A stretch of DNA of 64,000 nucleotides from Megachile rotundata (lineage: Eukaryota > Arthropoda > Insecta > Hymenoptera > Megachilidae), in contig NW_027473534.1 in the NCBI RefSeq assembly GCF_050947335.1, positions 62,001 through 126,000 of the forward strand, in the 5' to 3' direction. The notes beneath the pieces were generated by a model. That model was not told where the DNA came from. It made no database searches and was given only the letters and a program-made list of their open reading frames with translations. The position numbers were made by a program, and so were the translations under genes. This document shows positions 47,041 to 59,700 of this stretch, in pieces (position 1 is the first letter of the stretch; each line of letters begins with the position of its first letter).

Positions 47041-47886
47041 TTGTGGGATTGTGACTGTGTGATTGTGTGATTGTGTGATTGTGCGATTGTGTGATTGTGT
47101 GATTGTGTGATTGTGTGATTGTGTGGTCGTGCGATCGTGATTGTGTGATCGTGATTGTGTGATTGTGATTGTGTGATTGTGACTGTGTGATTGTGAGAGT
47201 GTGTGATTGTGTGATTGAGTGATTGTGTGCTTGTGTGATTGTGTGGTTGTGAGATTGTGTGATTGTGTGATTAGGTGATTGTGTGATTGTGTGATTGTGT
47301 GATTGTGTGATTGTGTGATTGTGTGATTGTGTGATTGTGTGATTGTGTGATTGTGTGATTGTGTGATTGTGTGATTGTGTGATTGTGTGATTGTGTGATT
47401 GTGTGATTGTGTGATTGTGTGATTGTGTGATTGTGTGATTGTGTGATTGTGTGATTGTGTGATTGTGTGATTGTGTGATTGTGTGATTGTGTGATGGTGT
47501 GATTAGGTGATTGTGTGATTGTGTGATTGTGTGATTGTGTGATTGTGTGATTGTGTGATTGTGTGATTGTGTGATTGTGTGATTGTGTGATTGTGTGATT
47601 GTGTGATTGTGTGATTGTGTGATTGTGTGATTGTGTGATTGTGTGATTGTGTGATTGTGTGATTGTGTGATTGTGTGATTGTGTGATTGTGTGATTGTGT
47701 GATTGTGTGATTGCGTGATTGTGTGATTGTGTGATTGTGTGATTGTGTGATTGTGTGATTGTGTGATTGTGTAATTGTGATTGTGCGATTGTGATTGTGT
47801 GATTGTGTGATTGTGTGATTGTGTGATTGTGTGATTGTGAGATTGTGTGTTTGTGTGCTTGTGTGATTGTGATTGTGATTGTGAGA
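47041..47886. repeat. GAGAGTG cassette and expanded 8-mer arrays, third copy
   Basis: GGGATTG, GCGATTG, GGTCGTGCGATCG and GAGAGTG lead to GATTAGG near 47271. Perfect 8-mers follow for about 27 units up to GATGGTG-GATTAGG near 47491, then about 25 more, then one GCGTG near 47714 and more 8-mers. GTAATTG, GAGATTG, GTTTG and GCTTG close it. The extra GATGGTG-GATTAGG inside the 8-mer array is not present in the two earlier copies. Confidence 0.87.
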
Positions 47887-48029
47887 TTGTGATTGTGTGA
47901 TTGTGATTGTGTGATTGTGATTGTGTGATTGTGATTGTGTGATTGTGATTGTGTGATTGTGATTGTGTGATTGTGATTGTGTGATTGTGATTGTGTGATT
48001 GTGATTGTGTGATTGTGATTGTGTGATTG
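47887..48029. repeat. 14-mer array, about 10 units
   Basis: A uniform array after GAGATTG, exiting through GACTG and GAGTG, as at 35051 and 43801. Confidence 0.92.
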
Positions 48030-49250
48030 TGACTGTGTGATTGTGTGAGTGTGTGATTGTGTAATTGAGTGATTGTGTGCTTGTGTGATTGTGTGGTTGT
48101 GAGATTGTGTGATTGTGTGATTAGGTGATTGTGTGATTGTGTGATTGTGTGATTGTGTGATTGTGTGATTGTGTGATTGTGTGATTGTGTGATTGTGTGA
48201 TTGTGTGATTATGTGATTGTGTGATTGTGTGATTGTGTGATTGTGTGATTGTGTGATTGTGTGATTGTGTGATTGTGTGTTTGTGTGACCGTGACTGTGT
48301 GACCGTGATTGTGTGATCGTGATTGTGTGATCGTGTTAGTGTGACCGTGAATGTGTGATTGCGTGATTGTGATTGCGTGATTGCGATTGCGTGATTGCGA
48401 TTGCGTGATTGTGTGATTGTGTGATTGTGTGATTGTGTGATGGTGTGATTAGGTGATTGTGTGATTGTGTGATTGTGTGATTGTGTGATTGTGTGATTGT
48501 GTGATTGTGTGATTGTGTGATTGTGTGCTTGTGTGATTGTGTGATTGTGTGATTGTGTGATTGTGTGATTGTGTGATTGTGTGATTGTGTAATTGTGATT
48601 GTGCGATTGTGATTGTGTGATTGTGATTGTGTGATTGTGGTTGTGTGATTGTGATTGCGTGATTGTGATTGCGTGATTGCGATTGCGTGATTGCGATTGC
48701 GTGATTGTGTGATTGTGTGATTGTGTGATTGTGTGATGGTGTGATTAGGTGATTGTGTGATTGTGTGATTGTGTGATTGTGTGATTGTGTGATTGTGTGA
48801 TTGTGTGATTGTGTGATTGTGTGATTGTGTGATTGTGTGATTGTGTGATTGTGTGATTGTGTAATTGTGATTGTGCGATTGTGATTGTGTGATTGTGTGA
48901 TTGTGTGATTGTGTGATTGTGAGATTGTGTGTTTGTGTGCTTGTGTGATTGTGATTGTGATTGTGTGATTGTGATTGTGTGATTGTGATTGTGTGATTGT
49001 GACTGTGTGATTGTGTGTGTGTGTGATTGTGTGATTGTGTCATTGTGTGATTGTGTGGTTGTGTGATTGTGTGATTGTGTGATTGTGTGATTGCGTGATT
49101 GCGATTGCGTGATTGTGATTGCGTGATTGTGTGATTGTGTGATTGTGTGATTGTGTGATGGTGTGATTAGGTGATTGTGTGATTGTGTGATTGTGTGATT
49201 GTGTGATTGTGTGATTGTGTGATTGTGTGATTGTGTGATTGTGTGATTGT
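48030..49250. repeat. Cassette, GATCGTGTTAG block and GCG clusters
   Basis: A cassette ends in GATTAGG near 48120. GATTATG and GTTTG follow, then the GATCGTGTTAG CpG block (about 48287-48410). GATGGTG-GATTAGG lies near 48440, 48735 and 49160. Between these are GTAATTG sites, short 14-mers with GGTTG, a second GCGATTGCG cluster (about 48657-48700), a (TG) run and GTCATTG near 49040. Confidence 0.85.
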
Positions 49251-50210
49251 GTAATTGTGACTGTGCGATTGTGATTGTGTGATTGTGATTGTGTGATTGT
49301 GGTTGTGTGATTGTGATTGTGTGATTGTGATTGTGTGATTGTGATTGTGTGATTGTGACTGTGTGATTGTGTGAGTGTGTGATTGCGTGATTGAGTGATT
49401 GTGTGCTTGTGTGATTGTGTGGTTGTGAGATTGTGTGATTGTGTGATTAGGTGATTGTGTGATTGTGTGATTGTGTGATTGTGTGATTGTGTGATTGTGT
49501 GATTGTGTGATTGTGATTGTGATTGTGTGATTGTGATTGTGTGATTGTGGTTGTGTGATTGTGATTGTGTGATTGTGAGTGTGTGATTGTGTGAGTGTGT
49601 GATTGTGTGATTGTGTGATTGTGTGATTGTGTGATTGTGTGGTTGTGTGATTGTGTGATTGTGTGATTGCGTGATTGTGTGATTGTGTGATTGTGTGATT
49701 GTGTGATTGTGTGAGTGTGTGATTGTGTGATTGTGTGATTGAGTGATTGTGTGATTGTGTGCTTGTGTGATTGTATATTTGTGTGATTGTGTGATTGTAT
49801 ACTTGTGTGTTTGTGTGATTGTGTGATTGTGCGATTGTGTGATTGTGTGATTGTGTGATTGTGTAATTGTGATTGTGTGATTGTGTGATTGTGTGATTGT
49901 GTGGTTGTGCGATTGTGTGATTGTGTGATTGTGTGATTGTGTGATTGTGTGATTGTGTGATTGTGTGATTGTGTGATTGTGTGACCGTGATTGTGTGATC
50001 GTGATTGTGTGATCGTGATTGTGGGTCCGTGATTGAGTGACCGTGATTGTGTGACCGTGATTGTGTGACCGCGATAGTGTGACCGTGAATGTGTGATTGC
50101 GTGATTGCGATTGCGTGATTGTGATTGCGTGATTGTGATTGCGTGATTGGGTGATTGTGTGATTGTGTGATTGTGTGATGGTGTGATTGTGTGGTTGTGT
50201 GCTTGTGTGA
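49251..50210. repeat. Second family unit start, copy 4 (TATATTTG type, shortened)
   Basis: GTAATTGTGACTG and the GCGTGATTGAGTG cassette (GATTAGG near 49446) are followed directly by the 6-mer/14-mer tract and GAGTG. The GCGATCG-GCGTGCTTG-GATTATG part is missing. TATATTTG (near 49773), TATACTTG (followed by GTTTG here) and the GGGTCCG/GACCGCGATAG block (near 50023) are present. Confidence 0.87.
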
Positions 50211-50545
50211 TTGTGTGATTGTGATTGTGTGATTGTGATTGTGTGATTGTGATTGTGTGATTGTGACTGTGTGATTGTGTGAGTGTGTGATTGTGTGATT
50301 GTGTCATTGTGTGATTGTGTGGTTGTGTGATTGTGTGATTGTGTGATTGTGTGATTGTGCGATTGTGTGATTGTGTGATTGTGTGATTGTGTGATTGTGT
50401 GATTGTGTGATTGTGATTGTGTGATTGTGATTGTGTGATTGTGATTGTGTGATTGTGATTGTGTGATTGTGATTGTGTGATTGTGATTGTGTGATTGTGA
50501 TTGTGTGATTGTGATTGTGTGATTGTGATTGTGTGATTGTGATTG
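50211..50545. repeat. GTCATTG field and short 14-mer array
   Basis: Short 14-mers, GACTG, GAGTG, GTCATTG (near 50303), GGTTG and 8-mers with GCGATTG lead to a uniform array of about ten 14-mers (50409-50545). It exits through GGGATTGTGACTG. Confidence 0.9.
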
Positions 50546-51626
50546 TGGGATTGTGACTGTGTGATTGTGTGATTGTGTGATTGTGCGATTGTGTGATTGT
50601 GTGATTGTGTGATTGTGTGATTGTGTGATTGTGTGGTCGTGCGATCGTGATTGTGTGATCGTGATTGTGTGATTGTGATTGTGTGATTGTGACTGTGTGA
50701 TTGTGAGAGTGTGTGATTGTGTGATTGAGTGATTGTGTGCTTGTGTGATTGTGTGGTTGTGAGATTGTGTGATTGTGTGATTAGGTGATTGTGTGATTGT
50801 GTGATTGTGTGATTGTGTGATTGTGTGATTGTGTGAATGTGTGATTGTGTGATTGTGTGATTGTGTGATTGTGTGATTGTGTGATTGTGTGATTGTGTGA
50901 TTGTGTGATTGTGTGATTGTGTGATTGTGTGATTGTGTGATTGTGTGATTGTGTGATTGTGTGATTGTGTGATTGTGTGATTGTGTGATGGTGTGATTAG
51001 GTGATTGTGTGATTGTGTGATTGTGTGATTGTGTGATTGTGTGATTGTGTGATTGTGTGATTGTGTGATTGTGTGGTCGTGCGATCGTGATTGTGTGATC
51101 GTGATTGTGTGATTGTGATTGTGTGATTGTGATTGTGTGATTGTGAGAGTGTGTGATTGTGTGATTGAGTGATTGTGTGCTTGTGTGATTGTGTGGTTGT
51201 GAGATTGTGTGATTGTGTGATTAGGTGATTGTGTGATTGTGTGATTGTGTGATTGTGTGATTGTGTGATTGTGTGATTGTGTGATTGTGTGATTGTGTGA
51301 TTGTGTGATTGTGTGATTGTGTGATTGTGTGATTGTGTGATTGTGTGATTGTGTGATTGTGTGATTGTGTGATTGTGTGATTGTGTGATTGTGTGATTGT
51401 GTGATTGTGTGATTGTGTGATTGTGTGATTGTGTGATTGTGTGATTGTGTGATTGTGTGATTGTGTGATTGTGTGATTGTGTGATTGTGTGATTGTGTGA
51501 TTGTGTGATTGTGTAATTGTGATTGTGCGATTGTGATTGTGTGATTGTGTGATTGTGTGATTGTGTGATTGTGTGATTGTGAGATTGTGTGTTTGTGTGC
51601 TTGTGTGATTGTGATTGTGATTGTGA
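50546..51626. repeat. GAGAGTG cassettes and longest perfect 8-mer array, fourth copy
   Basis: The order is that of 34458-35050, but the part from GGTCGTGCGATCG to GATTAGG occurs twice (GATTAGG near 50781 and 51220). An 8-mer array with one GAATG and a GATGGTG-GATTAGG (near 50988) lies between them. From about 51227 to 51513 there are about 36 consecutive perfect TGTGATTG units, the longest pure 8-mer run seen. GTAATTG, GTTTG and GCTTG follow. Confidence 0.88.
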
Positions 51627-51840
51627 GATTGTGATTGTGTGATTGTGATTGTGTGATTGTGATTGTGTGATTGTGATTGTGTGATTGTGATTGTGTGATT
51701 GTGATTGTGTGATTGTGATTGTGTGATTGTGATTGTGTGATTGTGATTGTGTGATTGTGATTGTGTGATTGTGATTGTGTGATTGTGATTGTGTGATTGT
51801 GATTGTGTGATTGTGATTGTGTGATTGTGATTGTGTGATT
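51627..51840. repeat. 14-mer array, about 15 units
   Basis: Uniform by eye. It follows GAGATTG and exits through GACTG and GAGTG. Confidence 0.93.
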
Positions 51841-53210
51841 GTGACTGTGTGATTGTGTGAGTGTGTGATTGTGTAATTGAGTGATTGTGTGCTTGTGTGA
51901 TTGTGTGGTTGTGAGATTGTGTGATTGTGTGATTAGGTTATTGTGTGATTGTGTGATTGTGATTGTGTGATTGTGATTGTGTGATTGTGATTGTGTGATT
52001 GTGATTGTGTGATTGTGATTGTGTGATTGTGTGATTGTGTGATTGTGTGATTGTGTGATTGTGTGATTGTGTGGTTGTGTGACCGTGACTGTGTGACCGT
52101 GATTGTGTGATCGTGATTGTGTGATCGTGTTAGTGTGACCGTGAATGTGTGATTGCGTGATTGTGATTGCGTGATTGCGATTGCGTGATTGTGATTGCGT
52201 GATTGTGTGATTGTGTGATTGTGTGATTGTGTGATGGTGTGATTAGGTGATTGTGTGATTGTGTGATTGTGTGATTGTGTGATTGTGTGATTGTGTGATT
52301 GTGTGATTGTGTGATTGTGTGATTGTGTGATTGTGTGATTGTGTGATTGTGTGCTTGTGTGATTGTGTGATTGTGTGATTGTGTGATTGTGTGATTGTGT
52401 GATTGTGTGATTGTGTGATTGTGTGATTGTGTGATTGTGTGATTGTGTGATTGTGTAATTGTGATTGTGCGATTGTGATTGTGTGATTGTGATTGTGTGA
52501 TTGTGGTTGTGTGATTGTGATTGTGTGATTGTGATTGTGTGATTGTGATTGTGTGATTGTGATTGTGTGATTGTGATTGTGTGATTGTGACTGGTTGATT
52601 GTGTGAGTGTGTGATTGTGTGATTGAGTGATTGTGTGCTTGTGTGATTGTGTGGTTGTGAGATTGTGTGATTGTGTGATTAGGTGATTGTGTGATTGTGT
52701 GATTGTGTGATTGTGTGATTGTGTGATTGTGTGATTGTGTGATTGTGTGATTGTGTGATTGTGTGATTGTGTGATTGTGTGATTGTGTGATTGTGTGATT
52801 GTGTAATTGTGATTGTGCGATTGTGATTGTGTGATTGTGTGATTGTGAGATTGTGTGTTTGTGTGCTTGTGTGATTGTGATTGTGATTGTGTGATTGTGA
52901 TTGTGTGATTGTGATTGTGTGATTGTGACTGTGTGATTGTGTGTGTGTGTGATTGTGTGATTGTGTCATTGTGTGATTGTGTGGTTGTGTGATTGTGTGA
53001 TTGTGTGATTGTGTGATTGCGTGATTGCGATTGCGTGATTGTGATTGCGTGATTGTGTGATTGTGTGATTGTGTGATTGTGTGATTGTGTGATTGTGTGA
53101 TTGTGTGATGGTGTGATTAGGTGATTGTGTGATTGTGTGATTGTGTGATTGTGTGATTGTGTGATTGTGTGATTGTGTGATTGTGTGATTGTGTGATTGT
53201 GTGATTGTGT
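51841..53210. repeat. GATTAGGTTA cassette, GATCGTGTTAG block and GATGGTG modules
   Basis: The cassette ends in GATTAGGTTA (51931-51940), the form otherwise seen at 5885, 9021 and 55796. A short 14-mer tract (about 51956-52030) leads to the GATCGTGTTAG CpG block (about 52080-52200). GATGGTG-GATTAGG lies near 52234 and 53108, with a cassette at 52677, a GACTGGTTG variant near 52590, a (TG) run and GTCATTG near 52966 between them. Confidence 0.85.
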
Positions 53211-54245
53211 AATTGTGACTGTGCGATTGTGATTGTGTGATCGTGATTGTGCGATTGCGTGCTTGTGACTGTGTGATTGTGTGACTGTGTGATTGTGTGA
53301 CTGTGTGATTGTGTGATTGTGTGAGTGTGTGATTGTCTGATTGTGCGATGGTGTGATTGTGTGATTGTGTGGTTGTGTGATTGTGTGATTGTGTGATTGT
53401 GTGATTTTGTGATTGTGTGATTATGTGATTGTGTGATTGTGTGATTGTGTGATTGTGTGATTGTGATTGTGATTGTGTGATTGTGATTGTGTGATTGTGG
53501 TTGTGTGATTGTGATTGTGTGATTGTGAGTGTGTGATTGTGTGAGTGTGTGATTGTGTGATTGTGTGATTGTGTGATTGTGTGATTGTGTGGTTGTGTGA
53601 TTGTGTGATTGTGTGATTGCGTGATTGTGTGATTGTGTGATTGTGTGATTGTGTGATTGTGTGAGTGTGTGATTGTGTGATTGTGTGATTGAGTGATTGT
53701 GTGATTGTGTGCTTGTGTGATTGTATATTTGTGTGATTGTGTGATTGTATACTTGTGTGATTGTGTGATTGTGTGATTGTGCGATTGTGTGATTGTGTGA
53801 TTGTGTGATTGTGTAATTGTGATTGTGTGATTGTGTGATTGTGTGATTGTGTGGTTGTGCGATTGTGTGATTGTGTGATTGTGTGATTGTGTGATTGTGT
53901 GATTGTGTGATTGTGTGATTGTGTGACCGTGATTGTGTGATCGTGATTGTGTGATCGTGATTGTGGGTCCGTGATTGAGTGACCGTGATTGTGTGACCGT
54001 GATTGTGTGACCGCGATAGTGTGACCGTGAATGTGTGATTGCGTGATTGCGATTGCGTGATTGTGATTGCGTGATTGTGATTGCGTGATTGGGTGATTGT
54101 GTGATTGTGTGATTGTGTGATGGTGTGATTGTGTGGTTGTGTGCTTGTGTGATTGTGTGATTGTGATTGTGTGATTGTGATTGTGTGATTGTGGTTGTGT
54201 GATTGTGACTGTGTGATTGTGTGAGTGTGTGATTGTGTGATTGTG
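53211..54245. repeat. Second family unit start, copy 5 (TATATTTG type)
   Basis: GTAATTGTGACTG is followed almost at once by GATCG and GCGTGCTTG; the GCGTGATTGAGTG cassette is absent. GTCTGATTG, GCGATGG, GATTATG, TATATTTG (near 53723), TATACTTG, GGGTCCG (near 53965), GACCGCGATAG, GATTGGGTG, GATGGTG and GTCATTG (near 54246) follow. One 14-mer reads GGTTG near 54193. Confidence 0.87.
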
Positions 54246-55227
54246 TCATTGTGTGATTGTGTGGTTGTGTGATTGTGTGATTGTGTGATTGTGTGATTGT
54301 GTGATTGTGTGATTGTGTGACTGTGTGATTGTGTGATTGTGTGATTGCGTGATTGTGTGATTGTGTGATTGTATGATTGTGTGATTGTGTGATTGAGTGA
54401 TTGTGTGATTGTGTGATTGTGTGATTGTGTGATTTTGTGATTGTGTGATTGTGTGATTGTGTGATTGTGTGACTGTGTGATTGTGTGACTGTGTGATTGA
54501 GAGACTGTGTGATTGTGTGACCATGATTGTGTGACCGTGATTGTGTGACCGATTGTGTGACCGTGATTGTGTGACCGTGATTGTGTCATCGTGATTGTGT
54601 GATCGTGATTGTGTGATCGTGATTGTGGGTCCGTGATTGAGTGAACGTGATTGAGTGACCGTGATTGAGTGACCGTGATTGTGTGACCGTGATTGTGTGA
54701 CCGTGATTGTGTGACCGTGATTGTGTGACCGTGGTTGCGTGACCGTGATTGTGTGACCGTGATTGTGTGACCGTGATAGTGTGACCGTGAATGTGTGAAT
54801 GCGTGATTGTGATTGCGTGATTGTGATTCCGTGATTGTGTGATTGTGTGATCGTGTGATTGTGTGATTGTGCGATTGTGTGGTTGTGTGACCGTGATGGT
54901 GTGACCGTGATTGTGTGATCGTGATTGTGTGATCGTGATTTTGTGATTGTGTGATTGTGATTGTGTGATTGTGTGACTGTGTGAGTGTGTGATTGTAAGA
55001 TTGTGTGATTGTGTGATTGTGTGATTGTGTGATTGTGTGATTTTGTGATTGAGTGATTGTGTGATTGTGTGATTGTGTGAATGTGTGATTGTGTGACCGT
55101 GATTGTGTGATTGATGTTTGTGTGATTGTGTGATTGTGTGATTGTGTGATTGTGTGATTGTGTGATTGTGTGATTGTGTGATTGTGTGATTGTTTGATTG
55201 TGTGATTGTGATTGTGTGATTGTGTGA
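54246..55227. repeat. 8-mer field, CpG-bearing GAGAGAC block and GATTGATGTTTG
   Basis: 8-mers with GTATGATTG and GATTTTG lead to ATTGAGAGAC (54496-54505), CCATG, GACCG units, GTCATCG, GGGTCCG, GATAGTG, GATTCCG and GATGGTG. A GATTTTG/GTAAGATTG field and GATTGATGTTT (55109-55119) follow. The order is that of 4303-5310, about 49.9 kb to the left. Confidence 0.88.
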
Positions 55228-55707
55228 TTGTGATTGTGTGATTGTGATTGTGTGATTGTGATTGTGTGATTGTGATTGTGTGATTGTGATTGTGTGATTG
55301 TGATTGTGTGATTGTGATTGTGTGATTGTGATTGTGTGATTGTGATTGTATGATTGTGATTGTGTGATTGTGATTGTGTGATTGTGATTGTGTGATTGTG
55401 ATTGTGTGATTGTGATTGTGTGATTGTGATTGTGTGATTGTGATTGTGTGATTGTGATTGTGTGATTGTGATTGTGTGATTGTGATTGTGTGATTGTGAT
55501 TGTGTGATTGTGATTGTGTGATTGTGATTGTGTGATTGTGATTGTGTGATTGTGATTGTGTGATTGTGATTGTGTGATTGTGATTGTGTGATTGTGATTG
55601 TGTGATTGTGATTGTGTGATTGTGATTGTGTGATTGTGATTGTGTGATTGTGATTGTGTGCTTGTGATTGTGTGATTGTGATTGTGTGATTGTGATTGTG
55701 TGATTGT
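55228..55707. repeat. 14-mer array, about 34 units
   Basis: Single interruptions are GTATGATTG near 55350 and GTGCTTG near 55661. It exits through GACTG and GAGTG. It is the positional counterpart of 5311-5796. Confidence 0.93.
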
Positions 55708-56756
55708 GACTGTGTGATTGTGTGAGTGTGTGATTGTGTAATTGAGTGATTGTGTGCTTGTGTGATTGTGTGGTTGTGAGATTGTGTGATTGTGTGATTA
55801 GGTTATTGTGTGATTGTGTGATTGTGTGATTGTGTGATTGTGTGATTGTGTGATTGTGTGATTGTGTGATTGTGTGATTTTGTGATTGTGTGATTGTGTG
55901 ATTGTGTGATTGTGTGATTGTGTGGTTGTGTGACCGTGATTGTGTGACCGTGATTGTGTGATCGTGATTGTGTGATCGTGATAGTGTGACCGTGAATGTG
56001 TGATTGCGTGATTGTGATTGCGTGATTGCGATTGCGTGATTGTGATTGTGTGATTGTGTGATTGTGTGATTGTGTGATTGTGTTATTGTGTGATTGTGTG
56101 ATTGTGTGACTGAGTGATTGTGTGACTGTGTGATTGTGTGACTGTGTGATTGAGAGACTGTGTGATTGTGTGACCATGATTGTGTGACCGTGATTGTGTG
56201 ACCGATTGTGTGACCGTGATTGTGTCATCGTGATTGTGTGATCGTGATTGTGGGTCCGTGATTGAGTGACCGTGATTGACTGACCGTGATTGAGTGACCG
56301 TGATTGTGTGACCGTGAATGTGTGACCGTGATTGTGTGACCGTGATTGTGTGACCGTGGTCGTGTGACCGTGATTGTGTGACCGTGATTGTGTGACCGTG
56401 ATAGTGTGACCGTGAATCTGTGAATGCGTGATTGTGATTGCGTGATTGTGATTCCGTGATTGTGTGATTGTGTGATCGTGTGATCGTGTGATCGTGTGAT
56501 TGTGTGATCGTGTGATCGTGTGATTGTGTGATTGTGTGATTGTGATTGTGTGATTGTGATTGTGTGATTGTGATTGTGTGATTGTGATTGTGTGATTGTG
56601 ATTGTGTGATTGTGACTGTGTGATTGTGTGAGTGTGTGATTGTGTGATTGTGTGATTGTGTGATTGTGTAGTTGTGTGATTGTGTGATTGAGTGATTCTG
56701 TGCTTGTGTGATTGTATGATTCCGTGATTGTGTGATTGTGTGATTGTGTGATTATG
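55708..56756. repeat. Flank of long-array unit 1: cassette and CpG-bearing block
   Basis: A cassette ends in GATTAGGTTA (55796). A GACCG/GATCG block with GATAGTG is followed by GTTATTG, GAGAGAC (56149), CCATG, GTCATCG, GGGTCCG, GATTGACTG, GGTCG, GAATCTG and GATTCCG. The GATCGTGT series and a short 14-mer tract follow, then GTAGTTG, GATTCTG, GTATGATTCCG and GATTATGTAATTG (about 56749-56761) at the array edge. It recurs at 59954-60930. Confidence 0.89.
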
Positions 56757-59700
56757 TAATTGTGATTGTGTGATTGTGATTGTGTGATTGTGATTGTGTG
56801 ATTGTGATTGTGTGATTGTGATTGTGTGATTGTGATTGTGTGATTGTGATTGTGTGATTGTGATTGTGTGATTGTGATTGTGTGATTGTGATTGTGTGAT
56901 TGTGATTGTGTGATTGTGATTGTGTGATTGTGATTGTGTGATTGTGATTGTGTGATTGTGATTGTGTGATTGTGATTGTGTGATTGTGATTGTGTGATTG
57001 TGATTGTGTGATTGTGATTGTGTGATTGTGATTGTGTGATTGTGATTGTGTGATTGTGATTGTGTGATTGTGATTGTGTGATTGTGATTGTGTGATTGTG
57101 ATTGTGTGATGGTGATTGTGTGATTGTGATTGTGTGATTGTGATTGTGTGATTGTGATTGTGTGATTGTGATTGTGTGATTGTGATTGTGTGATTGTGAT
57201 TGTGTGATTGTGATTGTGTGATTGTGATTGTGTGATTGTGATTGTGTGATTGTGATTGTGTGATTGTGATTGTGTGATTGTGATTGTGTGATTGTGATTG
57301 TGTGATTGTGATTGTGTGATTGTGATTGTGTGATTGTGATTGTGTGATTGTGATTGTGTGATTGTGATTGTGTGATTGTGATTGTGTGATTGTGATTGTG
57401 TGATTGTGATTGTGTGATTGTGATTGTGTGATTGTGATTGTGTGATTGTGATTGTGTGATTGTGATTGTGTGATTGTGATTGTGTGATTGTGATTGTGTG
57501 ATTGTGATTGTGTGATTGTGATTGTGTGATTGTGATTGTGTGATTGTGATTGTGTGATTGTGATTGTGTGATTGTGATTGTGTGATTGTGATTGTGTGAT
57601 TGTGATTGTGTGATTGTGATTGTGTGATTGTGATTGTGTGATTGTGATTGTGTGATTGTGATTGTGTGATTGTGATTGTGTGATTGTGATTGTGTGATTG
57701 TGATTGTGTGATTGTGATTGTGTGATTGTGATTGTGTGATTGTGATTGTGTGATTGTGATTGTGTGATTGTGATTGTGTGATTGTGATTGTGTGATTGTG
57801 ATTGTGTGATTGTGATTGTGTGATTGTGATTGTGTGATTGTGATTGTGTGATTGTGATTGTGTGATTGTGATTGTGTGATTGTGATTGTGTGATTGTGAT
57901 TGTGTGATTGTGATTGTGTGATTGTGATTGTGTGATTGTGATTGTGTGATTGTGATTGTGTGATTGTGATTGTGTGATTGTGATTGTGTGATTGTGATTG
58001 TGTGATTGTGATTGTGTGATTGTGATTGTGTGATTGTGATTGTGTGATTGTGATTGTGTGATTGTGATTGTGTGATTGTGATTGTGTGATTGTGATTGTG
58101 TGATTGTGATTGTGTGATTGTGATTGTGTGATTGTGATTGTGTGATTGTGATTGTGTGATTGTGATTGTGTGATTGTGATTGTGTGATTGTGATTGTGTG
58201 ATTGTGATTGTGTGATTGTGATTGTGTGATTGTGATTGTGTGATTGTGATTGTGTGATTGTGATTGTGTGATTGTGATTGTGTGATTGTGATTGTGTGAT
58301 TGTGATTGTGTGATTGTGATTGTGTGATTGTGATTGTGTGATTGTGATTGTGTGATTGTGATTGTGTGATTGTGATTGTGTGATTGTGATTGTGTGATTG
58401 TGATTGTGTGATTGTGATTGTGTGATTGTGATTGTGTGATTGTGATTGTGTGATTGTGATTGTGTGATTGTGATTGTGTGATTGTGATTGTGTGATTGTG
58501 ATTGTGTGATTGTGATTGTGTGATTGTGATTGTGTGATTGTGATTGTGTGATTGTGATTGTGTGATTGTGATTGTGTGATTGTGATTGTGTGATTGTGAT
58601 TGTGTGATTGTGATTGTGTGATTGTGATTGTGTGATTGTGATTGTGTGATTGTGATTGTGTGATTGTGATTGTGTGATTGTGATTGTGTGATTGTGATTG
58701 TGTGATTGTGATTGTGTGATTGTGATTGTGTGATTGTGATTGTGTGATTGTGATTGTGTGATTGTGATTGTGTGATTGTGATTGTGTGATTGTGATTGTG
58801 TGATTGTGATTGTGTGATTGTGATTGTGTGATTGTGATTGTGTGATTGTGATTGTGTGATTGTGATTGTGTGATTGTGATTGTGTGATTGTGATTGTGTG
58901 ATTGTGATTGTGTGATTGTGATTGTGTGATTGTGATTGTGTGATTGTGATTGTGTGATTGTGATTGTGTGATTGTGATTGTGTGATTGTGATTGTGTGAT
59001 TGTGATTGTGTGATTGTGATTGTGTGATTGTGATTGTGTGATTGTGATTGTGTGATTGTGATTGTGTGATTGTGATTGTGTGATTGTGATTGTGTGATTG
59101 TGATTGTGTGATTGTGATTGTGTGATTGTGATTGTGTGATTGTGATTGTGTGATTGTGATTGTGTGATTGTGATTGTGTGATTGTGATTGTGTGATTGTG
59201 ATTGTGTGATTGTGATTGTGTGATTGTGATTGTGTGATTGTGATTGTGTGATTGTGATTGTGTGATTGTGATTGTGTGATTGTGATTGTGTGATTGTGAT
59301 TGTGTGATTGTGATTGTGTGATTGTGATTGTGTGATTGTGATTGTGTGATTGTGATTGTGTGATTGTGATTGTGTGATTGTGATTGTGTGATTGTGATTG
59401 TGTGATTGTGATTGTGTGATTGTGATTGTGTGATTGTGATTGTGTGATTGTGATTGTGTGATTGTGATTGTGTGATTGTGATTGTGTGATTGTGATTGTG
59501 TGATTGTGATTGTGTGATTGTGATTGTGTGATTGTGATTGTGTGATTGTGATTGTGTGATTGTGATTGTGTGATTGTGATTGTGTGATTGTGATTGTGTG
59601 ATTGTGATTGTGTGATTGTGATTGTGTGATTGTGATTGTGTGATTGTGATTGTGTGATTGTGATTGTGTGATTGTGATTGTGTGATTGTGATTGTGTGAT

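Noticed and set aside
37289..53760. TATATTTG as a TATA-box promoter
   Set aside because: It is a one-unit variant of the repeat in a fixed module position, with no gene or start-site context downstream on either strand.
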